NCBI GenBank assembly: GCA_024138025.1
Contig: JAMXBD010000428.1
Location: 682,001 to 746,000 of the forward strand
Length of the DNA: 64,000 nucleotides
Direction: 5' to 3'
DNA from: Combretum micranthum
Lineage: Eukaryota > Streptophyta > Magnoliopsida > Myrtales > Combretaceae
This document shows, piece by piece, positions 46,449 through 58,642 of the stretch. Position numbers and translations under genes: made by a program. How positions within the stretch are numbered: position 1 is the stretch's first letter; each line of letters opens with the position of its first letter. Below the pieces are notes generated by a model, which searched no databases, had not been told where the DNA came from, and saw nothing but the letters and a program-made list of their open reading frames with translations.

Positions 46449-47852
46449 TGATGATAGGATTTTACAATCGCAACCAATCAAAATAAATTAAACCCTATTC
46501 TTACTTTGCAATCAATCCTTAAGCAAGCGTACCTATCTATTGTAGCAATGGTGTGCACACAGGGGTTGTTCCACCAGGACCTATGAACTATTAGTATTAA
46601 CCTTAATTCTATTATTTAGCTGATCCAAGTCAAATGTATCAAGAATAATTAATAACTACTTAACTAATTAACTAGCCCATAACAACTAAATCTACGTCTT
46701 CACAAAAATATCAATGACAATCTTGATTCACCACTAACCCTATTTAACCCCTTAATAAACATTCATTAATGAGAAGCTAAGTTCTTGAATTGTAGGAATC
46801 TCAAATTCACTAACCTCTCTTTCAAGATGATTAAATTCTAATCCTTTATGTCTAATGGCATTTTCTTTCATCATTAGATTCATTAAAAATTGCATTATAG
46901 ATGATGATTCCTTAAAAAGATTAAATCTTGATGCAAAAAGTTCATTTTATCTATCTCTACAATTACATTCAAACTCCTGTATTCATGTTAGATCTATCTC
47001 ATCAACCAATCTTTCAAATTATCAACCAGAATCGTACATGATCTAATACTGTGCACATATTAAATCAAGAAACAATGATAACACATGAATAGATTAAAGA
47101 ACAAGAACTTCATTAACAAAACAATTCAATTCCACACTAGAGTTACGGTTTCTTAACATCTAGGGTATAGAGATCTAAGCTTCTATAGAAAGAGAGTCAC
47201 AAAGATAAAGCATGGAAGAATTAATAAGAAACATGATTACAACCCTTGAATGTAAGGTCCTGTGATCTCTAAATAGCTATGATGTTTCTCCCTTTCTTTT
47301 CGTTTATTTTCTATCCTAGGGCTTGCTATGAATCAATTGTCCTCTAAATGGCGAGCCAAGGTTTGTATTTATAGGAAAATGGAAAATTGCTTCTACAAGA
47401 CCAGAGTACATGGCCCGTGTTGGATGAAAATCAACGGCTTCTGATGGTTGGAGCGCTATACGACCTCGATCACAGGCTGTGTTTGCAGGCCGTGTACTTC
47501 CAAAATCGCTATTGCCCACTTTTGATCCTCCACATAAGCATCTAACATGGCCTGTGCTCGCTCCTTGTGTACTTCAAAAGTGCTTGCTGGACGTTTTTTA
47601 TCTCCAATACTAGTGTTCTACACAACTTGTGTAGAAAGGTCATGTATGTTGTAAATCTTCATTTTTTTCTATTTCTTCACAAAAATCTCCTTTGACTCAT
47701 CCAATTGTCTTCATTGAGCTCAAAATCCTCTTTTATTCTTGAAATCGACATTTTAACCACATAAGTATCATTTTCCTTAATAATTCACCTAAAATATATG
47801 TAAAAATCATATTAAAACCATGTGAACAATAAGAGCCTTTTGACACTTATCA
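46449..47852 (-). repeat. 3' LTR of the LARD-like element
   Basis: 1404 bp, minus strand starts TGATAAGTGTCAAAAGG. Positions 46987-47852 match 49846-50713 closely. Confidence 0.8.
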
Positions 47853-47895
47853 AACTTCCCCACACTTAGTCGTTTGCTTGTCCTCAAGCAAACAA
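47853..47895 (-). other. Purine tract and upstream conserved box of the LARD-like element
   Basis: Minus strand: TTGCTTGAGGACAAGCAAAC, then AAGTGTGGGGAAGTT next to the LTR; a familiar arrangement at the 3' end of plant gypsy derivatives. Confidence 0.65.
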
Positions 47896-49519
47896 TTTAA
47901 GACTAAGATAATCTATCATCAATTATACTCACAAATTATCAGAAAATTCAATTCAACATAGCATTCTTTCAATTATCTAGCAGTGACTTACTAGTACCTA
48001 CCGCTCAAACCTACCATAATTTTACTTGAACTTGGTATACTACAGTCAAATTTAAGATTAATCCAAGTAAATCAAACTATTACCCTTACCATTTAATAAG
48101 TGCTTACACGTCATAAAAGAAACAAAAGTCAGTTAAACAAAGAGCAACTTGGTTACATCTTACCACTTATCAAAAAATATATAAACCGTTCAATTACCTC
48201 TCTAAGCACAACAACCTAAAATGAAAGTATGCGGTATCCATGATTCCCCTAGGTGTCTTCTCTTTGATTGAAATCTCTCTAAATATTCTTTTAACATCCT
48301 TTAGAGGGACGGGTTTTAGCCCGTATCTTTTCCTTTCCCTTTGGATTGGGTGTAGTCCGCATCTTTTCAGCTTTATTTACCTTTCCATCCTTCTTGTTAT
48401 AGTGAGTTCATTGAGTCAGCACATTCTGGCTCATCACCCAAGTGATCAGGTTTTAAAGGAACCCCTATGAACTGTCTTCACTCTAACATTCAGATTTTGA
48501 TACTCTTAACTCACTTACCTGAGTCAGCGGAGTAAAGGCTATGATTTTTTTTTGTCATCAATTGTTTACAGGAAGTTTGTCTAAGTCAATAGCAGGTCAG
48601 ACTTTGCTCTTCTGAGGGACCAAAGCCCTCCCATATCAACTAAGCTTTTATATTCTATTTAGCACAACAATTTATTCATTTCCAAAGAGATTGTTAAAAA
48701 AGAATCGCTAAGTGATTGATTTCATATACCTCTTTCACTAAAGGATAGAAAGGCTCTCATAGTTTTTGAAAATTAAATATACTAACCAACAAGCTTAGAA
48801 ATATAACCATTTAACTTTAAAACTAGGAACTTCGACCTCTTCCACAACTCTAGATTCAATCATCACACAACAAGTAAATTTACTTAACTTAGATTTCTTC
48901 CTAAAACTTCAACTAAGTATATCAAATTCAAAATAGGTGAGTAAGGCACACAAAATCACTTTTTCTTTAATAATTGAATGATAATCACAAATGAATGGGT
49001 ATAATTTCAGGATTTTCAACAAATTTTCATGTCCATTAAGTAGGACTTTTGAATATAAGCGTATACAAACAATATAATCAAGACCCAAATCCTAAATCTT
49101 TCTTATGATGGTAATCCTTCCCCACCTTAAGATGAGACATTGTCCCCAGTGTATTATAGACTAATTCAACTCAAGGGAAAGAAATAAAAAGAAAGAAAGG
49201 AAAATTAAAAAGAAAAGGAGTTGAAACTTCCCTAGTTTATATTTTGAGATTGCTACATCAATAAAAGTGAAGAAGGCATTCAAGCAAAGCCAAAGTGTGA
49301 TAACTTTGTAAGAATGAGAACCCATCGAAGCACGCATTGCATAGAAAGAAGCTAAACTAAATCTAGGTTAGAATATCTGCATAGTTCCTACAAGAGATCA
49401 TCAGAAATAGAGCATAGAGTTTGCTCTCAAAAAACAAAAACAACAATGGCATAACAACCACAAGTCTTATGAAAGGAAACATAACACTAATCAGTAAAGA
49501 TAAAAAAAAAAAAAAAAAA

Positions 49520-49776
49520 CAGCCATTATCATCTCCATTCTCCTCTTGATCCTCATCATCATCATTCTCCTCTGTAGAAATATCATCTTGGGTAACATCT
49601 TCTTCAGCCACCTCTTCTAAGTCACCCTTAGATTCAGCTACCTCTTCACTCTCTGAGGAAAGTTCCTGTGGATTACTCTTAGCTGAGTAAGCTGGCTGTT
49701 TCCCCTTAGCTGCAGCTGGAGTTGGACTCCCGTCATCATCATCAGACGAGCTGCCATAATAGGGAAGATTGGCGGG
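49520..49776 (-). pseudogene. Acidic C-terminal remnant of a retroelement ORF
   Basis: An open minus-strand stretch encodes YYGSSSDDDDGSPTPAAAKG and then a long Glu/Asp-rich tail (EEVAEEDVTQDDISTEEND, ENGDDNG). It runs into a poly-T tract (minus strand; poly-A at 49502-49519 on plus) that would read as Phe. Its place just inside the truncated 5' LTR suggests the end of a gag-like or accessory ORF; no domain is recognised. Confidence 0.45.
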
Positions 49777-49845
49777 GGGGAGGTCGCAGGCATTTAGCTA
49801 TACTCCACAAAAAATCAAGAATGTAAGCACATAATTTCTTTGATT

Positions 49846-50713
49846 TGTTAGATCTATCTCATCAACCAATCTTTAATTAATCAACAAGAATCATACATAA
49901 TCTAATACTGCGCACATATTAAATCAATAAACAATGATAACACATGAATAGATTCAAGAACAATAACTTCCATTAACAAAACAATTCAATTCCATATTAT
50001 GGTTAAGGTTTCTTAAGATTTGGGGCATAGAGATCTAAGCTTCCATAGAAAGATAGTCACAAAGATAAAGCATGGAAGAATTAATAAGAAACATGATTAG
50101 AACCCTTGAATGTAAGGTCTTGTGATCTCTATAATAGTATGGCGTTTCTCCCTTTCTTTTCGTTCTATTTTCTGTCCTAGGGCTTGCTGTGAATCAATTG
50201 TCCTTTAAATGGCGAGCTAAGGCTTATATTTATAGGAAAATGGAAAATTGCTTCTACACGACCAGAGTACACGGCCCGTGTTGGATGAAAATCAATGGCT
50301 TCTGATGGTTGGAGTACTACACGGCCTCGATCATAGATGTATTTGCAGGCCATGTACTTCTAAAATTGCTACTGCACACTTTTGATCCTTTACATAAGCA
50401 TCCAACATGGCCTGTGTTTTGCTCCTTATGTACTTCAAAAATGCTTGCTGGACGTTTTTTTATCTCCAACACCAGTGTTCTACACAAGCTGTGTAGAAAG
50501 GTTATGTATATTGTAAATCTTCGCTTTTCCTATTTCTTCACAAAAATCTCCTTTCACTCATCCAATTGTCTCCATTAAGCTCAAAATCCTCTTTCATTAC
50601 TTAAATCGACATTTTAACCATATAAGTATCCTTTTCCTTAATAATTTACCTAAAATATATGTAAAAATCATATTAAAACCATGTGAATAATAAAGAGCTT
50701 TTGACACTTATCA
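49846..50713 (-). repeat. 5' LTR of the LARD-like element, truncated
   Basis: 868 bp matching the outer 866 bp of the 3' LTR; the inner part is lost at the junction near 49846. Confidence 0.75.
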
Positions 50714-50723
50714 TTCATTAAGG

Positions 50724-50847
50724 CCCATTAAAATTCAATCAATCTACTTCTTGATTCATGTTCTTCAACTCTCTCTTTCATTCTACCCATTAAAATTCAA
50801 TCAATCTACTTCTTGATTCATGTTCTTGAACTCTCTCTTTCATTCTA
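50724..50847. repeat. 62-bp tandem duplication
   Basis: Units 50724-50785 and 50786-50847 differ at one base (ttcttcaact versus ttcttgaact). Located in the copia 2 gag region just outside the LARD-like element. Confidence 0.95.
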
Positions 50848-50849
50848 CA

Positions 50850-51459
50850 AGTACAAAGATTTGAATGATGACAATTGCATTTCAGATAAGCATGCAAATC
50901 ACTTAATTCTTCCTAACACTCTTTCAGTTTACTAAAATATGTGCCAATAGAATAGTTTTTTTGTTTTAAGTCACTAATCTTATGTTCCAATTGATATCAT
51001 AGGACCACTAGCAATATTGCTCAATAATTTCTTCCCAAAGTTCTCGAGCAGGTTTGACATAAAGAAAATTTTGAGCTAAGTCACTCGTCATTAAGTTAAA
51101 TAACCAACAATGAACCATGTTATCACCCCTCATCCATTTCACACAATCGATAAATTATCTTTAAGTTTAGGTATCGATATGTCAATGAAACCTAATTTTA
51201 ATTTGGCACCTATGGCCATTCTAATTGATCTACTCCTAGAAAGGAAGTTGTTTCCATAAAAAATCAAATCTCCTATACTCATTCCTGGATTATCAATCTT
51301 GATATGTATAAAGGATTAAACAAAATGCTATCTCCAGTATTCATGATGAAAATAAAATTCTAAAGCATTGAACTAACTTTTGAAACTCACAAGAAATAAT
51401 AGAAATTAATCATGATCAAAACCAAGAATGAATAATTGTGAATCGTAATCTAGATTTAC
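50850..51459 (-). pseudogene. Copia 2 gag, N-terminal region (degenerate)
   Basis: No long frame, but the nucleotide sequence parallels copia 1 gag (e.g. cataaagaaaatttt at about 51058 with 27661-27676; ccatttcac near 51134 with 27738; ggaagttgtttccataaaaa at 51243 with 27845), so it is the homologous region with several stops. Confidence 0.65.
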
Positions 51460-51470
51460 TTTGATACCAT
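51460..51470 (-). other. Primer-binding site of copia element 2
   Basis: Minus-strand ATGGTATCAAAG next to the 5' LTR, tRNA-Met type. Confidence 0.75.
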
Positions 51471-51471
51471 T

Positions 51472-51712
51472 TGAGATTGCAAGCTTGCAATCATCCATGC
51501 AAGTGAATACATATGAGCTGAACAGAGAAATAGGAAAGAGAAAGACGAAAGAGTTTGTTTGTAAAAATTGAATTGTACAACTCAACTAAATCTGCTACAT
51601 AGACTTATATATACAACCAACAAAGACTATTATATCCAATATAGAAAGGACACATGTCAACTAAATAAAGTAAAGTTAACTAAGCTAATGCTGATAAAAA
51701 TGTATCCCAACA
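51472..51712 (-). repeat. 5' LTR of copia element 2
   Basis: 241 bp, minus strand TGTTGGGATAC ... GCAATCTCA; matches 41194-41447. Confidence 0.85.
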
Positions 51713-52207
51713 CTCTTAGCAGATGCCGAAAACACAACAAATTATTAATGTAATTGAAATAGCCATGAATTTCTTAAATTACATATTAATGTGTTATTGA
51801 AATGAAATATATATATGTGTGTGTTTGGTTAATATAATTAGTGAATGTGTTTGACATGTGTTATTTTGTATGTGTATAGTATTATGAAATTAATATTATT
51901 GTTTGGTATGTATAAATGTGTGTATAATGTAATGAATAGGTGTGTCTTTTTCAAATTAATATGCATGTGTTATGTTTAGAATTTAATCAAATTACTTTTG
52001 AATAGCTTAGGATTTGTGACAGAAATTTGGCAAACTTTAAACCTACTTTTTAAGCCTAAATACAACTCAAATGCATTTGAAATTTGCCCAAATTAATCCT
52101 AGGACAAATGTACCCCTAATGGCCAATTTTGGATGACAATTGACTTTAATTGGACAAGTTAAGACCTCTTTTTTGGCAGCTCTATTTCCTCATACGAATT
52201 TTCATTT

Positions 52208-52233
52208 CTTTTCTTTCTTTCTTTCTTTCTTTC
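52208..52233. repeat. TTTC microsatellite
   Basis: About six TTTC units in the solo LTR at 51755-54382. Confidence 0.9.
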
Positions 52234-52739
52234 TTCCTTTCTCATCCCAAAATCTTAAGTCCTAAGCCAAGACCAAATACAAGCTTTTGGATTTAAACCA
52301 CATTCCAAGCCAAGATTTAGTCATATAAGTTAAATGCAAACTTTATCTTTTTACCTTATGTTCTATATTGTGTTGTTTGTAAATGTTAGATAGAAATGAA
52401 TTTTATGTCCTAATTGATGTGGGATTGATTTGGTGCTTTGATGGTGGTTTAAACAAGATTATATGGCTAATGGAGTGGTAGTTTATATCTTACATGAGTG
52501 TTGATGTGTGGGGAGGAGTGTTGTGGAAGTGATATGAAGAATTGAGTAGTTGAGATGTGAATTTGAAATGTGATTAGTGTTTTGATGATTAAAAGTAGAA
52601 TTCATGTTGTTAGGATAGTATTTGGATCATATAACAAGCTTTGGAAAGTTTGGATTAAGTTTGGGGAATATTTGAAAGTGAACAAAGTTGTAATAAAACA
52701 GGGGAAGTAAAAAACATTTTCGTATAGGCTAAAATTTGA

Positions 52740-53135
52740 ACGTACGCTGGCATCTAGGGCTTCTATACCGCTGGCTTACAGGCGGTGTTGGAAGCGAACA
52801 GAAGCAAATTGCTTAAAGCCGTTCGAACGCCACCGACTTTCACTGGAAAAGTCAGCCGGCGTTCATTTTTTCACATTGTACGCCGGCTACTGGGATTCCA
52901 AAGCCGCCGGCGTATAGTGAAAAGCTGCCAGCGTATATGGATACGCTGCCGGTATGTACCTCTCGGCAAACTTTTAGAAATTTGGATTTTTCATTCTACA
53001 CCGGCTCAAAGCCGTCGGCGTAGAATGAAGGCAGCCGGTGTACCCTTGAACGCTGCCAGCGTTGGCAATATTGATTTTCAGAGTATCGAACACCGGTTCA
53101 AAGCCGCCGGCTTTGAGTGCCGGCATATCCCTTGC
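52740..53135. repeat. GC-rich island of repeated GCCGGC motifs
   Basis: At least eight variants of gccggcgta / gccgccggc / gctgccagcgt lie within 400 bp in otherwise AT-rich DNA, several as palindromes. Includes GTACCTCTCGGC at about 52956. Confidence 0.8.
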
Positions 53136-54404
53136 GCTTTTAAATTTTAAAAACTTTCTTTAAAATTTTCCAAAGTTTGATATATGATCAATTAAGCATT
53201 TGTTAAGCGATCTAGGATATAATAGGATGTTTAAATGCTTTATTAAGACTCTTTATTAATTTATTTGGATTTCTTTGATTTATTTATATTTTCAACTAGT
53301 TAATTAGTGCTTAAGCTAAGTGTGAAATTCAATATTGATTTAACCAGTGATAGATCCTCGCCCAGTCAACCCCGTTAATTCCCGAGCTATCTCAGGTACG
53401 CAGTAACTTGCTTGTCTCTTTGCTAGGATAGGCATCAAAATCAAACTACTTTAAATTAAGAAAATCCTATTGATATATGAGTGTTGATTGTCTTTGTTTG
53501 CCGTTGAATCTGGTTCGGGGGCAAGGTACTTTCTCGTTAATGGATAGAATTATTTAGGAGATATGAGTATCCAAGCTGCTCATATCAACCTCCTGAGCAT
53601 CGTGATACGTTACTCAGGATCCCTTAGTATTACGGGCTACGCCGGAAAGTGGGGCTGCCTAGTCTGTATGAACAGTAGGGACCACTCAGGGAGGCAGACG
53701 TAATACTAGATCCTTGTTGCCCGGAGTTTGAATACTCCCGTATTGTTTTACTAACTAAAGACTTAATAATAAACAAGTGATTGTTGCATAATGCATTTAG
53801 CCTAAGAATGTGTGATCCACTTTGCATTTTGTATTCGTTACTTGTGTACTGGGCCTTTGGCTCATATTTTATCCATTTTAGGTGATGACTCCGATGAGTT
53901 CTATACGAGTATGGGGTACGGAACTGACTTTGAAGATTTTCTTGATGGGTTGGAGGATTAGAGATAACTATGGACTCAATGGAACCCTATGAATGTAATA
54001 GATCAGATGAGACTCCTTTTGATTGATAATGTAATTATAGTGTTAGTTGAGTTGTGTTTTGAGGATTTTTGTTAAGGCTTGTAAGAAGCCTTTGGATGTA
54101 ATATAATATATATATATATATATATCTATGTATGTGTTTAGCTATTTAGAAGTTAAGTTGTACTTCTTTGCAAAATGTGTTGGTAGTGTAGTAGTATAGT
54201 TTTGTTTAAGGTTAGAGAAAAAAAAAATCTATGTCTTCTATTGTATATTAACTTTATGGAATTAGATAAACAATTACTCAAACAATTCTTTCAAGCAACC
54301 TTACATATAATCTTATAGGTTATATATGGTTGGGGAACCGTTATCTCCTATTTCAAATATAGGGTAATATCGGGTCCTTACAATAATCCCTTGAAAATTT
54401 AGGT

Positions 54405-56109
54405 TGTCAACCCCTAAATTTTAGTCTTAGATTTAAATTGATACGTTCTAAACCTTAATAATAATAATACCAATCCTCAAAAAAGAAATAATAATAAAAT
54501 AAAATAAAATGAAATAAAATACTATATATATATTTTTATCCTAGATGATGATTCAAGAGATATAATAATAAATCAACCTTATGGAATAATTAAGTAAATT
54601 CCATTACTACGAAATGAATAATAGAAAAATTCATGACAAGTCCATAGAGTCTAAATTGCCTAAGAATAGAACTTATTGCGTGATGATTTTGCTTGAGAAT
54701 AGACATCGTAGTAATCATATATAACTCATATACGTTTTAAATCACCCATGAAAATTTAGCAAAGCATCTTGTGTAGTTAAAGTTACTAAAGAAACATAAG
54801 AGGCATCTAAAAGTTACACCAAGCTTTAACTAAAACTATCATCTAACTAATATAATATAAACTTAACTAAACTAATCATATTTTAAATAAGTTAAACCCT
54901 CTCCTAAGTTTGCCGCTGCACAAGTAAAAAAAGAAAAAAAGATGGACAACAAGATTTGTGAAAAGAGATTTGAATGTTCATGACGTTATGCCTAAGTACC
55001 CTAGTATGCCAACTCAAGTCTACATGGAAATAATTCAAGCAAACTTTTCTTTATAGGGGATGGAAATGAACTGTAAAAGACACCTTGATTCTGTCATTTC
55101 TTTACCCCAAAAAGTCACTCTCATCTTCTTCCAAAGTCACTTTCACTTCTTCCCAAGAAATCTTGACAAACCGATGGATAAAGAACATATCTAGGTGGGT
55201 ATTTCCTTCTCTTTGATCCCTTTTTGTCTCGGCATTCTTTATAGAAGTGGTAAGGCTGATCTTGATACTTTTTGTCTACGTTTGCTGCTAGCCTGTGTCC
55301 TAAGGATCCAATAAAATTCTCTCTCCTTAGCTACTTCCACGCTGACTACCAAAGAGAAAGGGGACCACAAGTATCACTCCCTTTTTGTGGCAAACACCCA
55401 TTTTAGGTAAGCCTCCTTTTAGCCCTTCCTCATACTTGTTTTGTGCCATGGAAATATGGAAAATGACCTCTCTATTCTTCCCTAGAAAACACACCAGCTA
55501 AAGAGAGATCAAGGAAGGATCAACCAAGGAATCTAAGGTATCACCATCTTCTTTTGTTTAAGCCATGAGTCAACCTCTCTTTTTATTTTCATTAACTTTT
55601 CCTCTTGAATTAGTGGTACACGTCCCTAGAAGATAAAAAGGACCACATCCTATACCTATCTAAGCATACTCTTTTGGTAAGTTTCTTTATACTTTGTAGG
55701 TATAAGAATAGATGTTAGTATTAGCAAATTCTTATTTCAATAAAGAGCCATGGATATTGACATGTACACACTTGTGTAAGCTAATGAAAATGAGCCTGGA
55801 TGATAGAAAGGAATGTAGTAGTAATTGTACTAGTAGTAGTATCTCTCTTACGAGGAATATCTTCCGAGTGTAGGTGAGGAAAGTGTAGTCGAAAACAGAA
55901 TTAAAATATGCCATAAAAATATTATTCATTTTCTTGTGATATTCAATCAATCAATAATAATAATAATAATAATACACACACACACATATACATACATACA
56001 TAAACAAATAGGTAAAATATGTCCTTTGAAATTATGATGCTGCCTCAAGATGGTTGTAAGCTTGCAGACGTCCTTGGATGCTGATGGCTTCCATGGAATA
56101 TGAGTAAGG

Positions 56110-56152
<43 letters not shown>

Positions 56153-58170
56153 GTCGAGAGTCTCATATAGAAGGTGGAATAATTAACTAAAGGATTTGTC
56201 CTTTTCCTAAACCAACTAAGACAGCTAAGAATGAGTAGCCACTTAAGTAATCCAACCTTAAGAAAAAAAGATGAGTAGTGTCATTTATAGAATTGGTGAA
56301 ATATATATATACATACACATATAAATAGTAACTAAATAAGATGGGCATGGTCTCACCTATTTTCTATTATGGCTGAGGACATCACTTCAATGAAGGGGGT
56401 ACTGCTTGATGATTTATAAATTTCCAAATAGGCTCGATAAAAAAAATGAATATGAATTACGTAGGTTAGTTAAATAATATGTTGAAAACAGAAAGTATAA
56501 AATTTTTCTATTGTGAAAGTTCATAGTAATCAAGAAGAATCCAAAGGTAGGAATCTATGTTTTAAGTATTGAAAATCACAAATAACAACTAGGTAGTTAA
56601 TGAAGAGTAGATTAAGAAGCAAATTAGAGTAAAGGAATTTTGAAAACCTTTGTCTTAGGCTAAATTCCTGATCTGGCTAGGTGCCATCTGGTACCATTGA
56701 GATTTTATTTCATAAAGATAATTTCATCATTAAAAAGTACTCGAAAGATTGTGTAAGATCGACTGTTTACTCGTCAAAAACTGATTTAAAATGATTAGAT
56801 ACAAGTGATTTAAGTTTTAATATAAAAAATACAAAAGATTTAAACTACTGTAGTATAGATTGCCAAACTATCCTATATAAATATTCATCAAGTAATCTTT
56901 ATATTTCTTACTGAATTCAGGAGACATCGAGTGTAGGAGTGTGGGAGGATCCTTACCTTGAGGACTACTTTGATCCTTAGATATGGCATAGTGAATTCTC
57001 TATGATTATTACATTATTTTGTTTGTGTAGTTTAGAGTACTAAAAATAAAGATAATAAATTGGTATGTGTGCGTAGTTAGGGATGATTGTGCTTGAACTA
57101 CTTGAGTGTGATAAAACTTAAGATTAAAATTGAAAACAATTTAAATTGTTTGCTTAGATATATGATTTGAGTGGTTGTGAATAATTGTTTGACTGCACCA
57201 AAATGAACTCATATCTATTTGGCTTAAAATTAATTAAATGGATCATGCATACCATCCCTTTTGCATATTTAGAACAACCAACATCACGCCAAGTGGATCG
57301 GCTAGGATGGTTAAGTTTGTGAGTTCATTTCTACTAGCGAGGAACTACTTGCCTAAGGTAAGGCAGCCTTATGGGTACAATCGTACCCAAGGCTTGGCTT
57401 AGGATTTTAGATACTCAGGAACTATCTTTAATTTGTTTTTTTTTAAAAAAAATTCAATTTTATAAAGTATTTTCTAAATACCAAGGTCGCATGATAAACT
57501 AGAACTAGTGGGTTCGTGTTAGGTTACGATGGCCACACACTTTTCCTAACCTGAGTTATGAGGCCCTAAATCTGTACCATATACGATAACTGGTAAATCG
57601 TATGTGTTTGTTCATATGGTTGATACATTGCATATGTTTGCTAATAATTGTTTGATACAGTAAATATCTATACGAGGGGATATCACTTAGCTAGTTGTGG
57701 CTGACTCCTTTATAGATATTTACTATCGCAGATTATCTATGGGACACACTTGGACAAGGGATTATCTATTGCCTTTTTTTTCAATAGAGCTTTATTTATG
57801 CTTTTGATGTTTTGCTTAGTTTTGGAGACTAGTGATTATATATAGTTATTCTAATAATAGTATTTTGTGTGATACTCATATTCCGAGAGATACACTAGAA
57901 TGATGTTTTGTAATGTCAAGTCCATTGTCCCTACTTAATTTGTAGTAGGAGTTATATGATGATTCTCTTAAGCTTCATGTTTTAAAAATCCTTATTATTG
58001 CTGCATTTTAGTTTAGGCTTGTGATTGCCATATTCTAGTGGTGCCTTGGATGAAGACCATGCCTTATACACGGTGTTGGAAGCCATTGAATGACAATGGA
58101 AGTCATACCTCAACTTTAGTACAACGTACAGCGGGATTGTCACGAATAAGGTGCTCTCTGGAGCGTGACA
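54405..58170 (+). mobile_element. Probable long LTR (solo or truncated), gypsy type
   Basis: Starts TGTCAACCCCTAAATTTT, resembling the TGTAAACCCCGAG start of the element at 8757, and ends CTGGAGCGTGACA, resembling CGGGTCGTGAC at about 12215 and GGGGCGTGACA of the solo LTR at 29314. Interior non-coding, with an AT microsatellite at 56116-56149 and AAT/CA repeats at 55953-55986. No exact target duplication found, so the ends are less sure. Confidence 0.55.
56116..56149. repeat. AT microsatellite
   Basis: About sixteen AT units, a candidate variable locus. Confidence 0.9.
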
Positions 58171-58642
58171 ATTAAGTCCTCTGGATTTGAGGTATAAAAA
58201 TTTGTGTGCAAATGCACTATTGGAAATTGGAATTGGTAATAATTAATTTATCTCCAAATAAAGATGTTCACACTTTTTGTTTTTTGGCAAATCTCAGTTA
58301 AATAATATATACAAAACTTTCGGAAAAAAAAAAATATACATACCAGAAAGAACGTGCATACATTGTATACATACATACACATATATAAATATATATATGT
58401 ATTAATCATCTAGCTAGATATGTTCTGTGAAAATCAAATGCCTTCACATCTAGAGACCTTTTCTACTTAATTTGAATTATTCATATTTCACATACAACAA
58501 ATCCGGAATTAGTAGAGGATACAAAACAGAATCTCATGGTACACGTATACAGAAACCAACAACTAACAATTAAGAGAATGAAAGAAAAAAAGAAATAAAT
58601 TACACAATGAAACGAAAGAATAAAGTTGGATTAACCAATTGT
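58171..58642. other. AT-rich flank downstream of the third NHL copy
   Basis: No gene; TA-rich stretches and short poly-A runs. Probably the 3' flank of the gene at 58643. Confidence 0.5.

Larger units (their letters stand above)
46449..50713 (-). mobile_element. LARD-like non-autonomous retroelement nested in copia 2 gag
   Basis: 4265 bp flanked by exact TTCAT at 46444-46448 and 50714-50718. It has a complete 3' LTR (46449-47852), a purine-rich tract before it (minus-strand AGTGTGGGGAAGTT, with CTTGAGGACAAGCAAACG upstream), about 2 kb of mostly non-coding interior, and a 5' LTR (49846-50713) lacking about 540 bp of its inner end. No RT, integrase or protease. The GAGGACAAGC...GTGTGGGG arrangement is typical of Tat/Athila-type gypsy relatives; the exact lineage is inferred. 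Confidence 0.8.
41194..51712 (-). mobile_element. Ty1/copia retrotransposon 2, nested and defective
   Basis: LTRs at 51472-51712 (5') and 41194-41447 (3'), minus-strand tRNA-Met primer site and a strong purine tract. Domains in copia order: gag, protease, integrase, RT, RNase H. Interrupted by the LARD-like element at 46449-50713 and by about 1.2 kb of repeat-bearing DNA near 43110-44300; without these it is about 5 kb. A possible target duplication CTCTT is at 41187-41191 and 51713-51717 (two extra bases on the left). Confidence 0.85.
51755..54382 (+). mobile_element. Solo LTR, gypsy type, with GC-rich island
   Basis: 2628 bp starting TGAAATAGCC, ending GGGTCCTTACA, flanked by GTAAT (51750-51754) and ATAAT (54383-54387), one mismatch. 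Its start and the block around 53330-53740 resemble the solo LTR at 24239-27642 in opposite orientation. TTTC microsatellite at 52208-52233, GC-rich island at 52740-53135, AT repeat at 54104-54124. No coding region; the 121-codon frame at 52785-53150 follows the GC island and is not called. Confidence 0.65.

Noticed and set aside
52785..53150. 121-codon frame in the GC-rich island
   Set aside because: Stop-poor because GC-rich; Arg-rich translation without domains, inside a solo LTR.
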